64,000 bases of DNA, from assembly GCA_013396995.1 (NCBI GenBank), contig VWZP01005814.1, forward strand, positions 1 to 64,000. The letters run 5' to 3'. Positions 39,501 through 53,394 of this stretch are shown here, piece after piece; within the stretch, counting starts at the first letter, position 1; each line of letters opens with the position of its first letter. This DNA is from Dicaeum eximium. Its lineage: Eukaryota > Chordata > Aves > Passeriformes > Dicaeidae. Both the position numbers and the translations under genes were made by a program. The notes under the pieces are model-generated. The model was not told where the DNA came from. It searched no databases and worked only from the letters and a program-made list of their open reading frames with translations.

Positions 39501-42402
39501 CGATGCACATTTTTAATGCCTAAGCAGTTTTTAGATTCACCTTTATTTGGTTTGTGCAGAAAGTTATTTACATGTGTGAAATATGCTTGGCATATAGTCT
39601 GCAGCTGACAGTACCTTTAACCAACCAGTATGTTCCCATATTGTCCTGATTTGAATGGTACTTAATTTCCATGTCCTGTTCATAAACTCCCCCTAAAGCT
39701 GGGTAGTCTGACCACGGTGAGTTCTGAAGTGACGTTGACCTTTGGGAGGGAACTTAAATATACAGAGAAGGTTTCCATCCAAGAGCATTGCAAGAGATGT
39801 GACAGAAGTTTTGCTTATCTGAATATAAGAAATGAAATTAATTGGGTAAAAGAGAAGTGGTTATGCTGGAAACCTTCTGGAGGTAAAGTCTTCTGTTAGT
39901 TTGTCTATAACCACAAAAAAAAATAACCCAACAAAACTCAAACATAAACCAAAACACCCAAAAACCCAGGAAAATTACTTTTTGAGATAGGAAAATACGG
40001 TGGTCCAGGAGTGTGATCTTACTTGGGAGCTGGGGAGGGGTTTGGTTTTGAATGGAATACCACTGCCTGTGTTTTGAGTAAATCAGGTCTTCTTTCTCTC
40101 TGTTTTGCAGTACAGACTGCCAAATGTCACTGATACCAGTATTTGAACAATGCACTGTTCACTTGCATTGAAAAATGTCATGCTTATGTGTCTGCTTGAA
40201 GTATTTAAATATAAATGTAGTAATATATTTAATTTTGAGACTACGGGAAAGATGTGCTGATATTTTGAAGCCTTTTTTTCTCTGTAGAAGTCAAAGCAGA
40301 TGTAAAAGTTGCAACACCTCCTTTATTTCATCAAGTGGAAAAAGGTAGTCAGGCTATCATTCCTTTTCTACTTTGAATTTTTATGAGCTTAAATACATTT
40401 TGAGTTGAGAGCTTCACAAAGCATAGTGTTGGTCAGTTTGTAGTACAGCAGTTTGAAATCCAGAGTCTTTCTAGACAGCCTGAGTCAGTGCTTATGTATG
40501 TAATACTTGCAAATGGACAGGAACTGATGGTTTTAGTTGTATATAGGTTGTGTTTAAAATTGTTATATATTTTAACACTGCAGTTTCATAGGCTCCTACT
40601 TACTACCACAGGAGTGTTTTTCAACACTTTGTGTAGTTCTTGCAGTTGAAGTCTGCTAATATTAGAGGAATAATCTGAGATGTGCCTGAGCAGGCTATTT
40701 TTGCATGCCTTACATGCATAGTGAGGCATGAGGCCAGTCATCATCTGCTTTCAGCCAAGAGTGCATTGTTAAGATATCAGCTTGTATTAATTACTGATAC
40801 TATCCATCTTAAAAAGCAGTATCTTACTATGAAAATATTAGTTATGTATTTTTGAACTAGAAAAAACAATTTTCTAGCAGAACAATGCAAGTATTGCTTT
40901 CACTTTAAATATACTGAAATTCTGCTCTAGCAAATGTCCATTCTTAGACACATAGCTGCTGGGACCATGAGCTGCTCATTGTGACCCAGACTGGGCTGTA
41001 TTGTTTTGATTTTCATCTTGAAGCAACTTGGACATCTGTCTTGGAAAGGGCTAGATCACCAGTAATAACCAGTACAAATGTTGCATACCTTCTTCTTTGA
41101 ATAGACTTTTTTTGGAGAATCTATGTGGGGTCATGTGCTCATTTGCAATTTTCTTAAATAGTTTCTAGCATAATAAAGTTTCAATGTGGTTTTGAAATCA
41201 TTCAGATGCCTCCTGGGTTATTTTGTTTTCCCTGCTATGTTATTGTTCCATTTATAATATGCAATAATAATAAAAATATGGAGAGATATTTTATACTTTT
41301 TATTCTCTTTTAATGGGGATGGGAGCCTACCTCTCTTCCATGAAGTTATTCATATATTTCTTTAATGTGCTCAGTTGTACGTATAAAGAAAGGTATTATG
41401 GAAAATGCTGTTGAAAGATAAGGTCTTAGTTCTTTACACTGACCAGTGTCTTTTTACAGGCTAGAACATGTATTATGAAGGCAACAATATATAGTTTGTT
41501 GATCAGTTTTTATTTTTTTCCTAGAGGTAGTCATAATGCCAAGGTGTATGTTTATCATGAACTAAGTGGAGAAAATGGAGAATGATGATAAAGCACTCAG
41601 TGGAATTTATTCTGTTAAACCTGTACCACAGAATATGGATTTGTTAGCCCCTGATGGTTACAGTGCCATTAGTATTTTAGCCCTAAATGCCAAATGTGGC
41701 ATCTCACAGTGCTGTGAGGGCTGTCTAGTTAATATGGTCCTCACTGGGCTCAGGCTCACATTGAAGTGAGGTTTCTTTGTAGCCATTCCTATTTCACTGA
41801 GTTTTCATTCTGTTATTGAAAGTAATTTCTAAAAAAGGTATGCATGGTCTTCCTAAAAAATATATTTTTCTTGCCACTTGAGCATTTGTATGGAGAGTGA
41901 GGTGTTGGGCCAACTAGTTACTTTACCATTTGGTCTTAAACACTTTTTATTATATAGGGCTTTGACAGAGGTACCTGGGAATACCATTTTTTCAGGAATA
42001 TAATGGATGGAGAGTAAAGCATTTTTTGACAAGCTAAGCGGAAGATTTAGGATTCATCTTGCCTTGTTTGTAGATCCTTTGGTCTCCTTGCTCAGTTCAC
42101 TTTGTGCAATATATTTCACTGTAAGTGAATTAAAACTGACATAAGTCCTTTTTTTGGTAGCAGTTTTTTTGGAACATGTTTGCCTTTTAGTTTGACATAT
42201 ACTTCTGTGTTTCTCTTTAAGAAGTTGACTTAAATTGTATTATTTCATATTCCTGGAAATAATTGAAGCTTTTTCCTTGAAAGCATGTTGCCTGATTTAG
42301 CTAAATTGCAAGCAATGAAAATGGTGTAATGAAAGAAAAGCAGACAATGTCGATCTGTGTGTATTAACATGATTGTCCTTTCTTGTTTTTGTTTTTTTTC
42401 AG

Positions 42403-42426
42403 GAGAGAAATAGAAACAAACAATAA
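42403..42426 (+). CDS. YTHDF3: YTHDF3 last coding exon (ERNRNKQ and stop)
   Basis: Only 24 coding bases: seven codons ERNRNKQ and a TAA stop (42424-42426), the exact C-terminus of human YTHDF3. The acceptor is TTTTTTTTCAG ending at 42402. It joins exon 4 in phase 0, giving AMRRERNRNKQ. The 3' UTR follows directly in the same exon. Confidence 0.95.
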   Translation, partial: ERNRNKQ

Positions 42427-43347
42427 CTATACGGAGATGTCCTGCTAGAATACAACACTAATGATGTAGACTCTGGAAATGCCTAATATGTCTAAGAAGA
42501 CGTTATTAAAGCTTTTTTCTGCTTAAGGTGACATCTTTGAACACTTTAACACGAAATTGACTCTTCTTGTAATGGTTCTCATCAGTGCATCTGCCCTTAT
42601 ACTCTCTCACCAAACACACTTGAGAACTGTACCTTCGTCAAGCACTTTCTGTCCTGAAGCTTTTACCAGTATCTGCTGTCTTTTGTATTTATGCATCCTA
42701 GCTAAGGCACAGGAGACCGAACGAATGCAAGGATTCATTAACTCTTTGAATTTGTTAAATACTAACATTTAACCATTAGAAGTGGTTCAATGATGTGAGA
42801 TTCACATTGCTTCAACTTAATTTTTTTCTTTGTTGTAGTTTTTTTAATTGTCAGTTTTTAGCTATTCAACAGATTAAAAGCAAATCATGCCATATTTAGT
42901 CCTGGAGTAAAACTCAAGTCTAAATGTTCATGTGAAAATTATTGTAGTAATCTTTTAATATGGCAAAGCAACTTTAAGCTGCAGTTTAGCCAAATGAATC
43001 GTAACATGAAATTATAATAGAATGACATTTCCCTTGTTTCAAACTGTTTGGTGTAAGAGAATATTAATATGCAGCTTGGTGGACACCACCAGTTAATGCA
43101 CATTTCTTTATTTTTTTTTCTGTAACATGTATACTGAAAAAAGTGCATTTGTCTGAGGAACTGTTTGTTTGCTACCACTCAATGAATCTCAGTTTTGAGT
43201 AAATGTACCTCAGTCTAAATCAGACTTTTTATGACCTTTATAACTACATTTAAAATAATCTTTAATTCCTATTTCTGGGTGTTTGCAAGCCTGACAGATT
43301 GCTATCATGAAAGTGAAAATTTACTCCTCTAGGTGATTCACTAGCTA

Positions 43348-43353
43348 AATAAA
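43348..43353 (+). terminator. YTHDF3: Candidate proximal poly(A) signal of YTHDF3
   Basis: AATAAA within CTAAATAAACATAAT. A T/GT-rich element (GATTTTTTTTGTTTCGTTGTG) begins about 35 bp downstream. It would give a 3' UTR of about 0.95 kb. Confidence 0.5.
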
Positions 43354-45048
43354 CATAATTCTTGTTTAGCAAGCATATACTGTTTCTCAGATTTTTTTTG
43401 TTTCGTTGTGCCAACGTCGAGGTGTTTTTCCCCCATTTGAAATTATTTTAAGAAAAATACTTTGGTCCGTGGAGTTGACATATTGATAACCATGTTGAGA
43501 TGATTTTTGTTAGAACCATGCAACAAGAGTTTTATAATACATATTAAATGAGCCAATCCTGTACTAATTTTTAACCTCGAAAGAGTATATCTTCTGTTTC
43601 AATTCATATAGCAACACATTCTGTCTGCTGGAAGGGAATATTGAAAAACTGTTAAGCGGGTGTATTGACTGTACAAATTACTGAACAACCTGTACCAAAC
43701 TCCAGGGATAGCTTTCCCTTTTTAGAACAGCAATGTAGAAGTCAGATATCTTATAGCTTAAAAATAGCAGTAGCACATATTATTTGAACATGTTTCAAGT
43801 CTTACTGTCTGACACAGATGTTTATATTGTGTTTCAAGTCCTTTACGGATTTTGGCAGTCAGAGTTCTGGAGCTTAAGTAGTGAAGGTTTGTCTTCAATA
43901 CAGATGATTTTGCTGACTTCTGATTTCTCTCTTCCTAAGCCCTTTGCACTCTTACAATCATGCAGACACAAGAAGTTCAGTGCACACTTCTTGCTCATTA
44001 TTTTTAATACTGTTAGAGACCGCAGAGTAGAAGATATGAAGCTTGTTTTTTTTTTTTTTTTTACTGCCAGTTATCTGGAAGCTCAAAAGGGAAGCTACTG
44101 CTGTATTTTGGAGTAAAGAAGCAATGTCACTTAAATGTTGGATGTGTCATAAATAGCAAGTGGTGTAAGGGAGGGATAAACAAAGTGCATACTGTAAGAG
44201 GAGACTAGAAGACAAAGGTTTCAAGCCCAATCCCTATGAAATTTGGCTTCAGCCCAAAAATTACTGCTTCCATGTGTATCAGTTTCTTGCTAACAGGTTT
44301 TATAGCTATTTGTTTCCCTCTCTGGGCTGATTTATTCCAGCTGTCACTGATCAGCTGAAGTGGCAAAGATCAATGTTGTGTGTCCAAAGAATGTAGTTCG
44401 TCTGTGATCCCTCAAGGTATCAGCATGTTTCTGGTTCTTTGTTACAAAAATATTTTATGAAAACTCCCAGAAGTTCCCAGTTACCAGAAAGCTAATGTTG
44501 GAGTCAAGCATTCAGGAACTGATTGCATGTGCAACCCTAGTTTGATTTCACTGCAGTATTCATATTTTTGCAGGCTTTGTTAATATCTCATGCCTTACCC
44601 CTTGCCTTTTTTATTTTGATAGCATGAGCACTGCTCTTATATTGAATCAGGTTGAGTACCAGGTGGGTTCATCACTCCGTTGCAGGCTTTGAAAGCTGTG
44701 AAGATGAGACAGGATTGTGAGAGAGGGAGGTGATCACATTTAGAGAGCTGTGACAGTTCTTACACTGTTCCAAGATTGTTAGCAAATCTACAAATAGAAG
44801 AGTTTGATTGCTGATGGTGTTAGTCATGTTGCGACCTATTTGCTGACTGCTGAGAGTTTAGTACGTGCAGCTGAAATGAAAAGGAATTTTATGTGCATAT
44901 GAAGTACTGTAAAAATAGTATATAACATTGTAAAATCAGCTGTGGAGTGCTGTATTAGTTAATGGACATGTGAAGCTTCTAGCCTTCAGCTTCCTTATGC
45001 ACAAGTTCTTTTCCTCCAGAAAGAAAAGGAATGGTGCTTATTATCTCA

Positions 45049-45054
45049 AATAAA
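45049..45054 (+). terminator. YTHDF3: Candidate main poly(A) signal of YTHDF3
   Basis: AATAAA in CTCAAATAAATGTAG, followed within about 15-35 bp by TTTTTTTGGTCTGATTTTT, a good U/GU-rich downstream element. Cleavage would be near 45065-45075. Confidence 0.55.
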
Positions 45055-46154
45055 TGTAGAAATGCCTTTTTTTGGTCTGATTTTTCAATACAGTGAAGGT
45101 GTTACAAGGGTTGTTTTCTAATTTACTAATGGAGGAATCAGTGGAACCCCTTTTCTGTCCCTGATGCCGCCTCCTTTGTGCCAGCTTTTATTTTCCCATG
45201 ATCCAAACGGAGCCAGTTCAAGCTGTTTTCTGCTGCTTTAACGATTGGCCAGTTCTCTGTGATGTTAGAGGTTTAGAAGGGAGATGGTGGGAGGGTGAGA
45301 AAGAGATGTGTTCTTCCAGAAGCAGGTACCCACTTTTGAATAGGCTTAGCTGCACTACAACAACACACCTGGGGTTGGTGAGCCAGAGATGCAGCAGAAG
45401 ATTTAAAAGATGGAAAAGCTCCCCAGGGGAAAAACCCAAAACCAGTTGTGTTTCCAGTGTAAGATTTTGGTAGTGTACAAGTGAGGTATGATGTTGTCAC
45501 ACATTAGTGATATGAGGAGGAGGGAGGAAGTGCTGGTATTCTCCATTTTCATTACTTCTTCCAGTCTGAGGAGTTCTAAGAATTGTCATAGAAAGTTGCT
45601 GTGGAAAAGCTTGTCCTACCAATACAAGTGGACAAACTAAGATTGTAAGAGTTTTGCTTACCTTTGAGCATCTTTGACTTTGTAGCATCAGCATCTTCCA
45701 TGTAGTTTTTTTTTGATATTTGACAGGAATAATTTCTGTCAGTTGACCATGCACATTGCTGGCTTAAGGAAAATCTCAGCACTACTTTAGTTCAAGGGAC
45801 TTGGCTTGAGAAAACGTCGATATTCACAACTAAACAAATTTCACTTCTTCAGGTATTTTATTCTATGCTTAATTTATGAAGTACATACTTCTCTACATTC
45901 TCTTTCTGTTTTTTTTCTTTTTGGCTACTCTGGCAGTTTCAATGTTCACTGTCTGCAAAATTTAGATGCAAAAGCCCCTTGCCAAAATTATTCCAGATAA
46001 ATCTATAGCACCAAACAAAAGATAATGTTGAGGTCAAGTGCAAATAATGTAATATTTAGGAGGAAGCATCTTAAATATTTTTCATTGTTTAGTCCACGTT
46101 CTATTTTTAAGTTGCTTTCTATTTCATAGGAGAATTTGCACACTCAAAATGTAT

Positions 46155-46236
46155 TCACAGAATGGGTCGCTTTGGAAGGGACCACAGTGGGATCACTTGG
46201 TCCAACCTCCCCCTGTGCAAGCAGGGTCACCCTAGA
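46155..46236 (-). mobile_element. CR1 LINE terminal fragment
   Basis: On the plus strand it reads TCACAGAATGGGTCGC, TTGGAAGGGACC, GATCACTTGGTCCAACC, then CAAGCAGGGTCACCCTAGA: the reverse complement of the last roughly 80 bp of CR1. Only this 3' end is left. Confidence 0.85.
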
Positions 46237-49200
46237 AAATTCCTAACGAAATCAGTTAGCATTTTTCCTAGCTGAACCTGAGTTGAAGGAATAGTGTTTT
46301 GAATTCTGTAAGTAGCAGTTACCTTAATTTTTCAAAATTTCTGGTGACTCTTTCACCAGAAATATTTTTACATACTTCGTCTGATTGTAGTGCAGTGAAA
46401 ATCCAGTGGAGACAGTCTTTGAGTTTTCTCCAGCACTGTTTTTTAAATGAATAATTCTAGGCATTCAAATGCAAACCACCCTTTAGGAGTGGTTTTCCAA
46501 AGCCATTTCTACTCATTTTTCTACTATTTAGTTAAGGAAATACACAAAGATTTTCAATGTCTTGTTTATCCTTTTATAGGGTGAAGATCCATATAATTTA
46601 CTGATAAATTAAGAGAGATTAAGAGAGTGGTTCTTTCCCATCTAGGTGTAGCAAACTTGGTTTCAGTTTTGTGGGTTGTTTTGTTTTGTTTGTACCATTA
46701 CAGTGTGGTGACTTAGATGAGAATTCTTTAACATGAGAGTTGACCATTGGATCATGTTTAGTATGTTGGAAAGTTTCCTCAGAAGCAACCTGTTCACATC
46801 TTTAGTTGTTCTATTTTCCACCTGACACATTTAGTGTAGTTCAGCATGGGAGAGAAAGAATTTCTCTATGGGTCATAGGAATCCTAAGTAAATGATTTTG
46901 GTCTCATATACAAATACTGGTGTACAGCTGGAAGGCTTTCCTCAAAGCATCTGTTCTATACTGTCTGTTCTACTTCACATATTTTAATAAAGTGCATTTT
47001 AATATGATGAATATGAACCTTTCAGTTCACAAATTTAAATTTGTATCTAGTCCAGGCTTTCAACAGTATTTCTCTCCTCATAATAATCATGAAGCATTCT
47101 TATTAATGATACTGTCAATGTCCAGGGTTCTCTAAGCAAAATATTAATAATAAAATTTGCTGCTTATTAATATTAGGAGATGCCTTATGTTTGTGTTACC
47201 TGTTCTTTTCTGTCTGCAAAATTTAGATGCAAAAGACCTGCAAGTGAAAATGTAACAAACAGGAGTCAATGACTAGTTGGATGTCTTCTCCAGTCAATTT
47301 ACTTATATATTTCAAAATAAACTAGTTCTGCCACACAGAGTGCAGATGGGTGGGTCTTCACAAGTCTTCCTCCAGAAGTCTGCTCATAGTTAAACACCCA
47401 AGAGACAGTGTATTTCTTGTTCCCATCTAAGTAAGCATTCCTTTCCACTTTCCTACCTGTTCTGTGAAAACTCCACTGGTCTGCCAGCTGTTTCCTTTGG
47501 ATGCCCATAAGGGAAGCCTGGCTTTGGATGCTGTTTTCACAATCTACAAAATAAATTTCTTGACTTCACTTATTTCCTTCTCTGGAGAGAGGAAGTCTTC
47601 TGATGGAGTTTAGCTTGTCCCAGTCTGCCTTGTTTGCCCCAGTGTAAGTAGAGAAATACTGCTTTTATAACTGGATTAATTCAGTCTTCTATGTGGTGTA
47701 TGCCATTTTTTAAAGTTAACTCTGCAGCATTTTCATTCAGAAGGTGGAAACAGAAACGGTATTTCATTGGAATTTAAGGACACAGTAATCAAAATACAAG
47801 GGTCCACTTTTAAGTGTTCTTCTGAATTTTAGTGTTGGTGATAACCCAAGTGTTAACAGTGAGAGCTTATAAGCTGTTTGCATATCTTGTGTGCTTTTGC
47901 ACTTGTCATCCTAATTAACATCCTTTGCCTGTAAAATTAGTTTGTAACTCTTAAGAAACTTTTTTTTTCTTGTTGCTTTGAGTTTCATCCACCCTGGGAG
48001 ACCATAACTTTTCATCTGCCTACACAAGTTTACGTGCGTCTTGAGAATGAAGTGGATGTTCATGTAAAATGAAACAAGATACTCTAGATCGATGACTGTA
48101 TTTAAGTTGAGCTTATGGACTTCCAATGCACAAGCTGTCTTGATTTGTGCCCTCTTAAGTGAAGCATTACACTTTCATCTTAAGCGCTGAATTTATGCAT
48201 CCTTTCTTTCCTGTTCTGCAAACATCTGAAAGAACCTCAGATGTTAAAAAAAGAAATCCTCCCTTTATGCTTATTCCAGGAATAAAAATTTCCAAACTAA
48301 GCATTTGAGCAAGCTAAATGGAGGTTTAGCTTTAGTTTGAGCTAAGCTATTACATTCCAGCAAAGAGGTGAGATTAAAGGTTGTAGATAATTCATTATCT
48401 ACTGTAATTGTATCTCTACCATTAAAAAAAAAAAGCAGAAATGTTATTTTGCAAGAATTAATAGATGCAGCTGCTGTTCAGTGTTACCCAAGAATCCTAA
48501 TGGGATTTGCATCAGTTTGGATTAGCAGCTTTGAGCAATAAGTGGTGAGAGGACTGGGATCTCTTCTTCCAGAAATAAAGAATTGTTAAATTGGTTAAAA
48601 TTCAGATGTTTGTGATGTGTGACTGGAATACATTGGATGTTAAATCTGTCCCTCTTCTGATAGTTACCTGGAAAACATGGCTACTAAATTCTTAGCATAA
48701 TTTTTTAAACTTAAGTTGACTGCCTGTTTGTTTTCAGCTGCTTAACTGATTTGCAGCTCAGTTCTCATGAGATGCTTCACTGGGTCTTGTGTGTGTGGTG
48801 CTTCATCAGTAAATGCGTAAAACTGTATTTAATTTCTTCAAGTTAATGTAATGTAATTGCTATTAACTTGATCTGTATTACATTCAGCTTCATATTTGAT
48901 GATAATGCTTGGTCTTTCAGTTGTATTGATCTTCTTTAATTTCAAGAATACCACATGCAGAACAAGTCAGAGAATTTTTTTAGTTACTGAAATTTATGCT
49001 TCTTTTAAATGTTAATAAATAGCTATCATTATCTGCTCTTTGGATTGCTAGTGAGTATTGATGTTTTTTTTGAAAACTGAAAGTCAAAGATGGAGATAGG
49101 AATGCTTGTCTTGGGAAGTAGATGAAATGCTGGAATACTGAAGAGAACTCAGAGCTATGTGAGATAAAGGATATTAAACAGCCAGGAGAGTGTTGTGAAG

Positions 49201-52200
49201 TTGGGTCTTCATTCTCATTTCAGTGTAGCTTTTCAGATGCTGGAACAATCTTTTGAACAAAGAATTAAAACTAAGTATGTTCACACAGTCCAGTTGAACT
49301 CCTAAATTGGTCTGCATGCAGCTGGTTTTTTGTTTTGTTTTTTCCCCCCCATTTATCTCTCTTCTTCATTTTACTTCACATCATGATTTTACTCTTGGTC
49401 TTACACCTGTTACAGTCTTAGCTTGCTTTCCAATAAAAAGTTCCCTGTTTCATCCATTCTTTCAGTAAGAAGTGTATTTTGCAAGGCTTGAAATGTTGTG
49501 TTCAGAGCATTGGCTGTTCCCCTGTCCCAGGTCATTGCTGCTGCACTAGGCTTAGCCAGCTGATCCCATGGTCAGTGGCATTTCTGTTCCTACTTAACGT
49601 TGGTTATCTGAAGAAGCTACTCAGTTACTGGTTTATTTCTGAGACTACAGACTGGCAATTAATGATTTGATGAAGCACTGAGATAATGCTGTAATGGCGT
49701 GCCCAGAACAGAATACTGTGCTGTGCTGAGCTTTTAAGTCACTCAGTGACAAGATTTATTTAAATAAATGAGCTAATTTTTCTTAAATTCTGGCATCAAA
49801 ATACTGCTAGAGAAAGAGGAATTTATATTCACTTGGCAGTCAAAAGATAATCTTGAATGTGATACTTAAAATCTTTTATTTCTGTGAACATGGGTGTGCA
49901 CAAATTTCTCCACTTTGTATTTTTTGAGAAACACATCCTCAACTAGAATGCACAAATGTAATACAGTCATTCTTACATTTATACTTAGTCAACCACCAGC
50001 AGGCATAAATTCATCTATATTTAACTAATAATGTAAAAATCCTATTATAATAAATCACATTTCCTACAGGAGCGTTGAAGGACATGCAAAGGGTGAGAAG
50101 CTTTAGACTTCAAAAATGGATGTCATTGGACTTACATGCTTCTAAATAAGACTGAGGAAATGGGGACAGTTGAAAAAAGAATGTGCTGACAGCTAATTTT
50201 TGTTTTGTGTGTGTGTGGTTGCAAAAGGGTTAAATAGAAGTCAGTAGTGCTGGGATACATGGAAATCCTAGGGAAAGGACCATGAAGATAGAGGAGTATT
50301 AGGAACTGAAAAAGATTTAATGAGCAGGTACAGGATACAGAATGTGCAGAAATGTCTGCAAAGGGGTCTTGAAATAAAACTGTTGATAAGAATTAAGGAT
50401 TTTTGAGTCTAGAGTTTGATCTGGAAGAAACAATTGTAGTACAAGTATTCCATCACACTGGTAGGAGTGAAGAGGTGGAAATACCAGAGCATGCTCCCAG
50501 GATGGCTGCAGTTCTCTGCTGGTTGCAGCTTTCCTCACAAAGGTAAGAGCTTGACCTTGAATCACTTCTGCCTGAGGAAGGAAGTCAAGAGGGAAACATC
50601 CAGGCTGGTAAGTAATTTATCCTCTAATCTGCTAGCAAAATTTAAAGAAGGATGAGCTCTTCAGCTTTTCGAAGAGAAGAACTGCTGAGTCTTAAGGGAG
50701 ACTAAACCTCTGAGTATGAAATTTTTCAGGAGAGGTTTAAGATTAAGTTTTAGCCTTCCCCTGTCATCTAGCTCACATCACGAATAATAAAAGGCTCATT
50801 GTTGGCTGGTTTGGATCCCGTTTTGTAGGTCTCCTTACAATCTGTATGGAATGCTCTGATATTGCAGAGAGTTTTGAGGCCATGTTCTTTTTAATCACAA
50901 AGCTTCACAGACTTATGATGAGCCCAAAGTCCATGGCCAGTAATGTCACAAAGACTAATATCCAATACAGATCAAAATAAAATCTTCCTGTAATGTTAAC
51001 ACAAAAAAAGCATGCCTATATCAGTCTTCTACCCCAATAGCTAAAGAAATGCACCAAAATATTGGATGAAAATAAGATGTATTAAATTGCACAGTGTACA
51101 TTTTTTTCTTATTCTTTCTAAATCAAATTACTATCAACATTTCTTTGTTATTTAGTGTTCATAATATTGTGCTCAAAAAAGAGTATAAAAATAGATGTGT
51201 GAAATATGTAAATAAAACTGAATTTTTTTTTTTTTCCTGAACTGTGATCCAGAAAGTATGAAAAGACACTTCAGTCCTAAGTTTTAACAAATTCAAGGAG
51301 TTTGTTGCAGAAATATTTTAAAAACTTCAACTCAGCCTTTTTTGCATTTTTTTCTTTACAATTAATAAGAATGGATATGAGAGTTGGACCGAAAATCTGG
51401 CTAATCTGATACTCTGCCTCTGACTACAATCAGTTGTGAGAACAAGAAGAGCAGTGTGAGAGCAAGGAAAGAAGCTGCTTCCAGCGTGCTCACCTAACCT
51501 CCAATTTGCTGAGATTTCCTGAATGAATACCCACCCTGGATTTTTAGTTCATTGAATTATTTCAGTGCTTTATGGTTTGTGGATTAAATAAACAGTTGCT
51601 CAACACAACTTGAACACACTCAGAAAACCTTTAAATGAAGAGAATTCTGTAGCAAAATGTAATTTTAAAAAAAAAAATTGTTATATCATCTGCAGCAGCA
51701 ATATGATTCACTTGAGAGCCAAGAACAAAAAAGTCCACCGAGAGCTCTCTCAAAAAGGACAAAGTTAAGCATGGATTTTCTCTGTTAAAAATAAACTTTA
51801 ACCAAATATGAAAAATTATCAAGGTGATAAATTGAATGTTATTCTACAGGCAAAATGGCATTTACTTTGCAAAATTAAATCTAGGCTGCACTTGATAGAA
51901 ATGTGGTTGGAAAGTTTCTATTACTAGGTGTGTCTAGAAGGGCTATCCACAGAGTTTTCACACTTTGTTTTCCCTTGGAAAAATACCTCACAGCTCCAGC
52001 AATGTTACCTTTGGAGCATTGGTCAAAGTTTCCATCTTATATGCATTTGATACTACAGAGGAAGCATTCTAAAGCAACCTACAGGAGAACTAAATATAGG
52101 AGTTAGACGGGGGCAGGCGCTGCACTCCCACTGAATCAAGTGCTTCTGTCCCTGTACACAGACAAAATGTACTTGATGTAAGGTTAGTTACTGGTCTGGG

Positions 52201-53394
52201 TTTCTTCTTCCCTATAGATTTCTTACATCATGCTCAGGTTGGGGCCTAGGCATATGGGCATAGGAAAACTTACTCCCATGTGAAAATTGGGTCCTTTGCT
52301 TTCTCAAGTAATTACTTGAGAAAATACTTTCTTAAATAAAAGTGAATCCAGGTTTTCCTCCCAGGAACTTCTGTTCCTGGAGCAGGGGTGAGATGCTGCT
52401 GGGTATTACCTCTTATATCCTACAGATTTTACCCTGAGTATTCATGTTTCTTTTTTCTTCAGCTCAGGGTAGAACCCTTTTGTAAGAGATTGAATTTCAA
52501 GTGTACCACAATTTACACAGAGCTCAGATTATTTTACTGCCACTATAGAGAGTTTATTATTTGTGAAAGAGTTACAGCTAGGATGGAAAAAGTCCTTTTT
52601 ATACACTGTGGTCATTGGTTGTTACCTGTGCAGGTGCCCATCTGCTTGTCAGCATGTTAGGCACCTCTGCTGCCTGTGTGCCGACCTCTGCAGCACAGAT
52701 CTGGCCCAGAGCTTTGCTACTTGGATTGGTCTCAACCAGGCTTTACCAGCTCAGCAGAACCCCTGGTCTGCTGCAGGTTTCTGACCCACAGCTGGATCAC
52801 ATCTGGGAAGTTCAAAGAAGGATCAGTTCAAATCCACTGGGTGAGCAAACAAAAAGATCTATCTGACATAGTGAGTGCGTCTGCAATGGGGTTGAAATGA
52901 GATTTGCCTTAAACTCATGGATTAACAGCATTACAGAAAAGGAGGGGATAGAGTTTATGGTGCCTCAGACTTTCTGTAGAATAGTAAACATCCTTTAACC
53001 TTCATGCCATGGTTTCATTGTGGGCTCTCCTTTATCTAGAAGGGGTTAGGGAATAAATTAATTGAGCATGCAAATACTGTTAAGTTTAACAAGCTTCTTT
53101 TGTTTCAGGCTTTCTGACACTTAGTTGATCCCAAGTCAGGATATTTTTTCCAGCTCTGTAGGCAGCGTCTGGAATAAATGCAAGAGGAGCTTTGGGAGGC
53201 TGTGTTCTCTCCTCTGTCTAAAAAAGCACAGAGTTAGAGTTGATCACTGCTCCCATCGACTAATTGTATTTGTCTCCTACCCTCTTGCATTCTAGCATCA
53301 AATACATTGAAGTGTCAGGTTTAAATGTGCCAAATAGTTGTGATGGGGTGTTTGTGGTTTTTTTTTTGTTTTTTTTTTTTCTCTGTAATATCAG

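Larger units (their letters stand above)
30739..42402 (+). other. YTHDF3: YTHDF3 intron 4 (11.7 kb)
   Basis: Long last intron between GTAAGAG (30739) and a T-rich TTTTTTTTCAG acceptor ending at 42402. It contains one clear CR1 copy (32180-32698), an 18-bp tandem duplication (36551-36586) and several T or A runs. Open frames within it (for example 38724-39044 and 39838-40155, minus strand) match no family. Confidence 0.85.
19915..45075 (+). other. YTHDF3: YTHDF3 transcription unit (approximate extent)
   Basis: Gene span from the CpG-island promoter to the preferred poly(A) site. Exons visible are at 22647-22671, 27789-27874, 29146-30738 and 42403 onward; exon 1 is presumed in the assembly gap. 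Introns 2, 3 and 4 are 5117, 1271 and 11664 bp with GT-AG ends. Phases agree: exon 2 leaves one base of a codon that exon 3 completes, and exons 3/4 and 4/5 join in phase 0. Predicted protein length is 583 residues if exon 1 gives the usual 8 residues, against 585 in human. Both end points are estimates. Confidence 0.8.
42427..45075 (+). other. YTHDF3: YTHDF3 3' UTR (probable extent)
   Basis: AT-rich sequence after the stop codon with no intron signs. Candidate poly(A) signals are ATTAAA at 42505-42510, AATAAA at 43348-43353 and AATAAA at 45049-45054. The last has the best downstream T/GT-rich element and gives a UTR of about 2.65 kb, similar in scale to the long 3' UTR of the mammalian gene. 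Small open frames here (for example 43784-44116) are non-coding. Confidence 0.65.
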
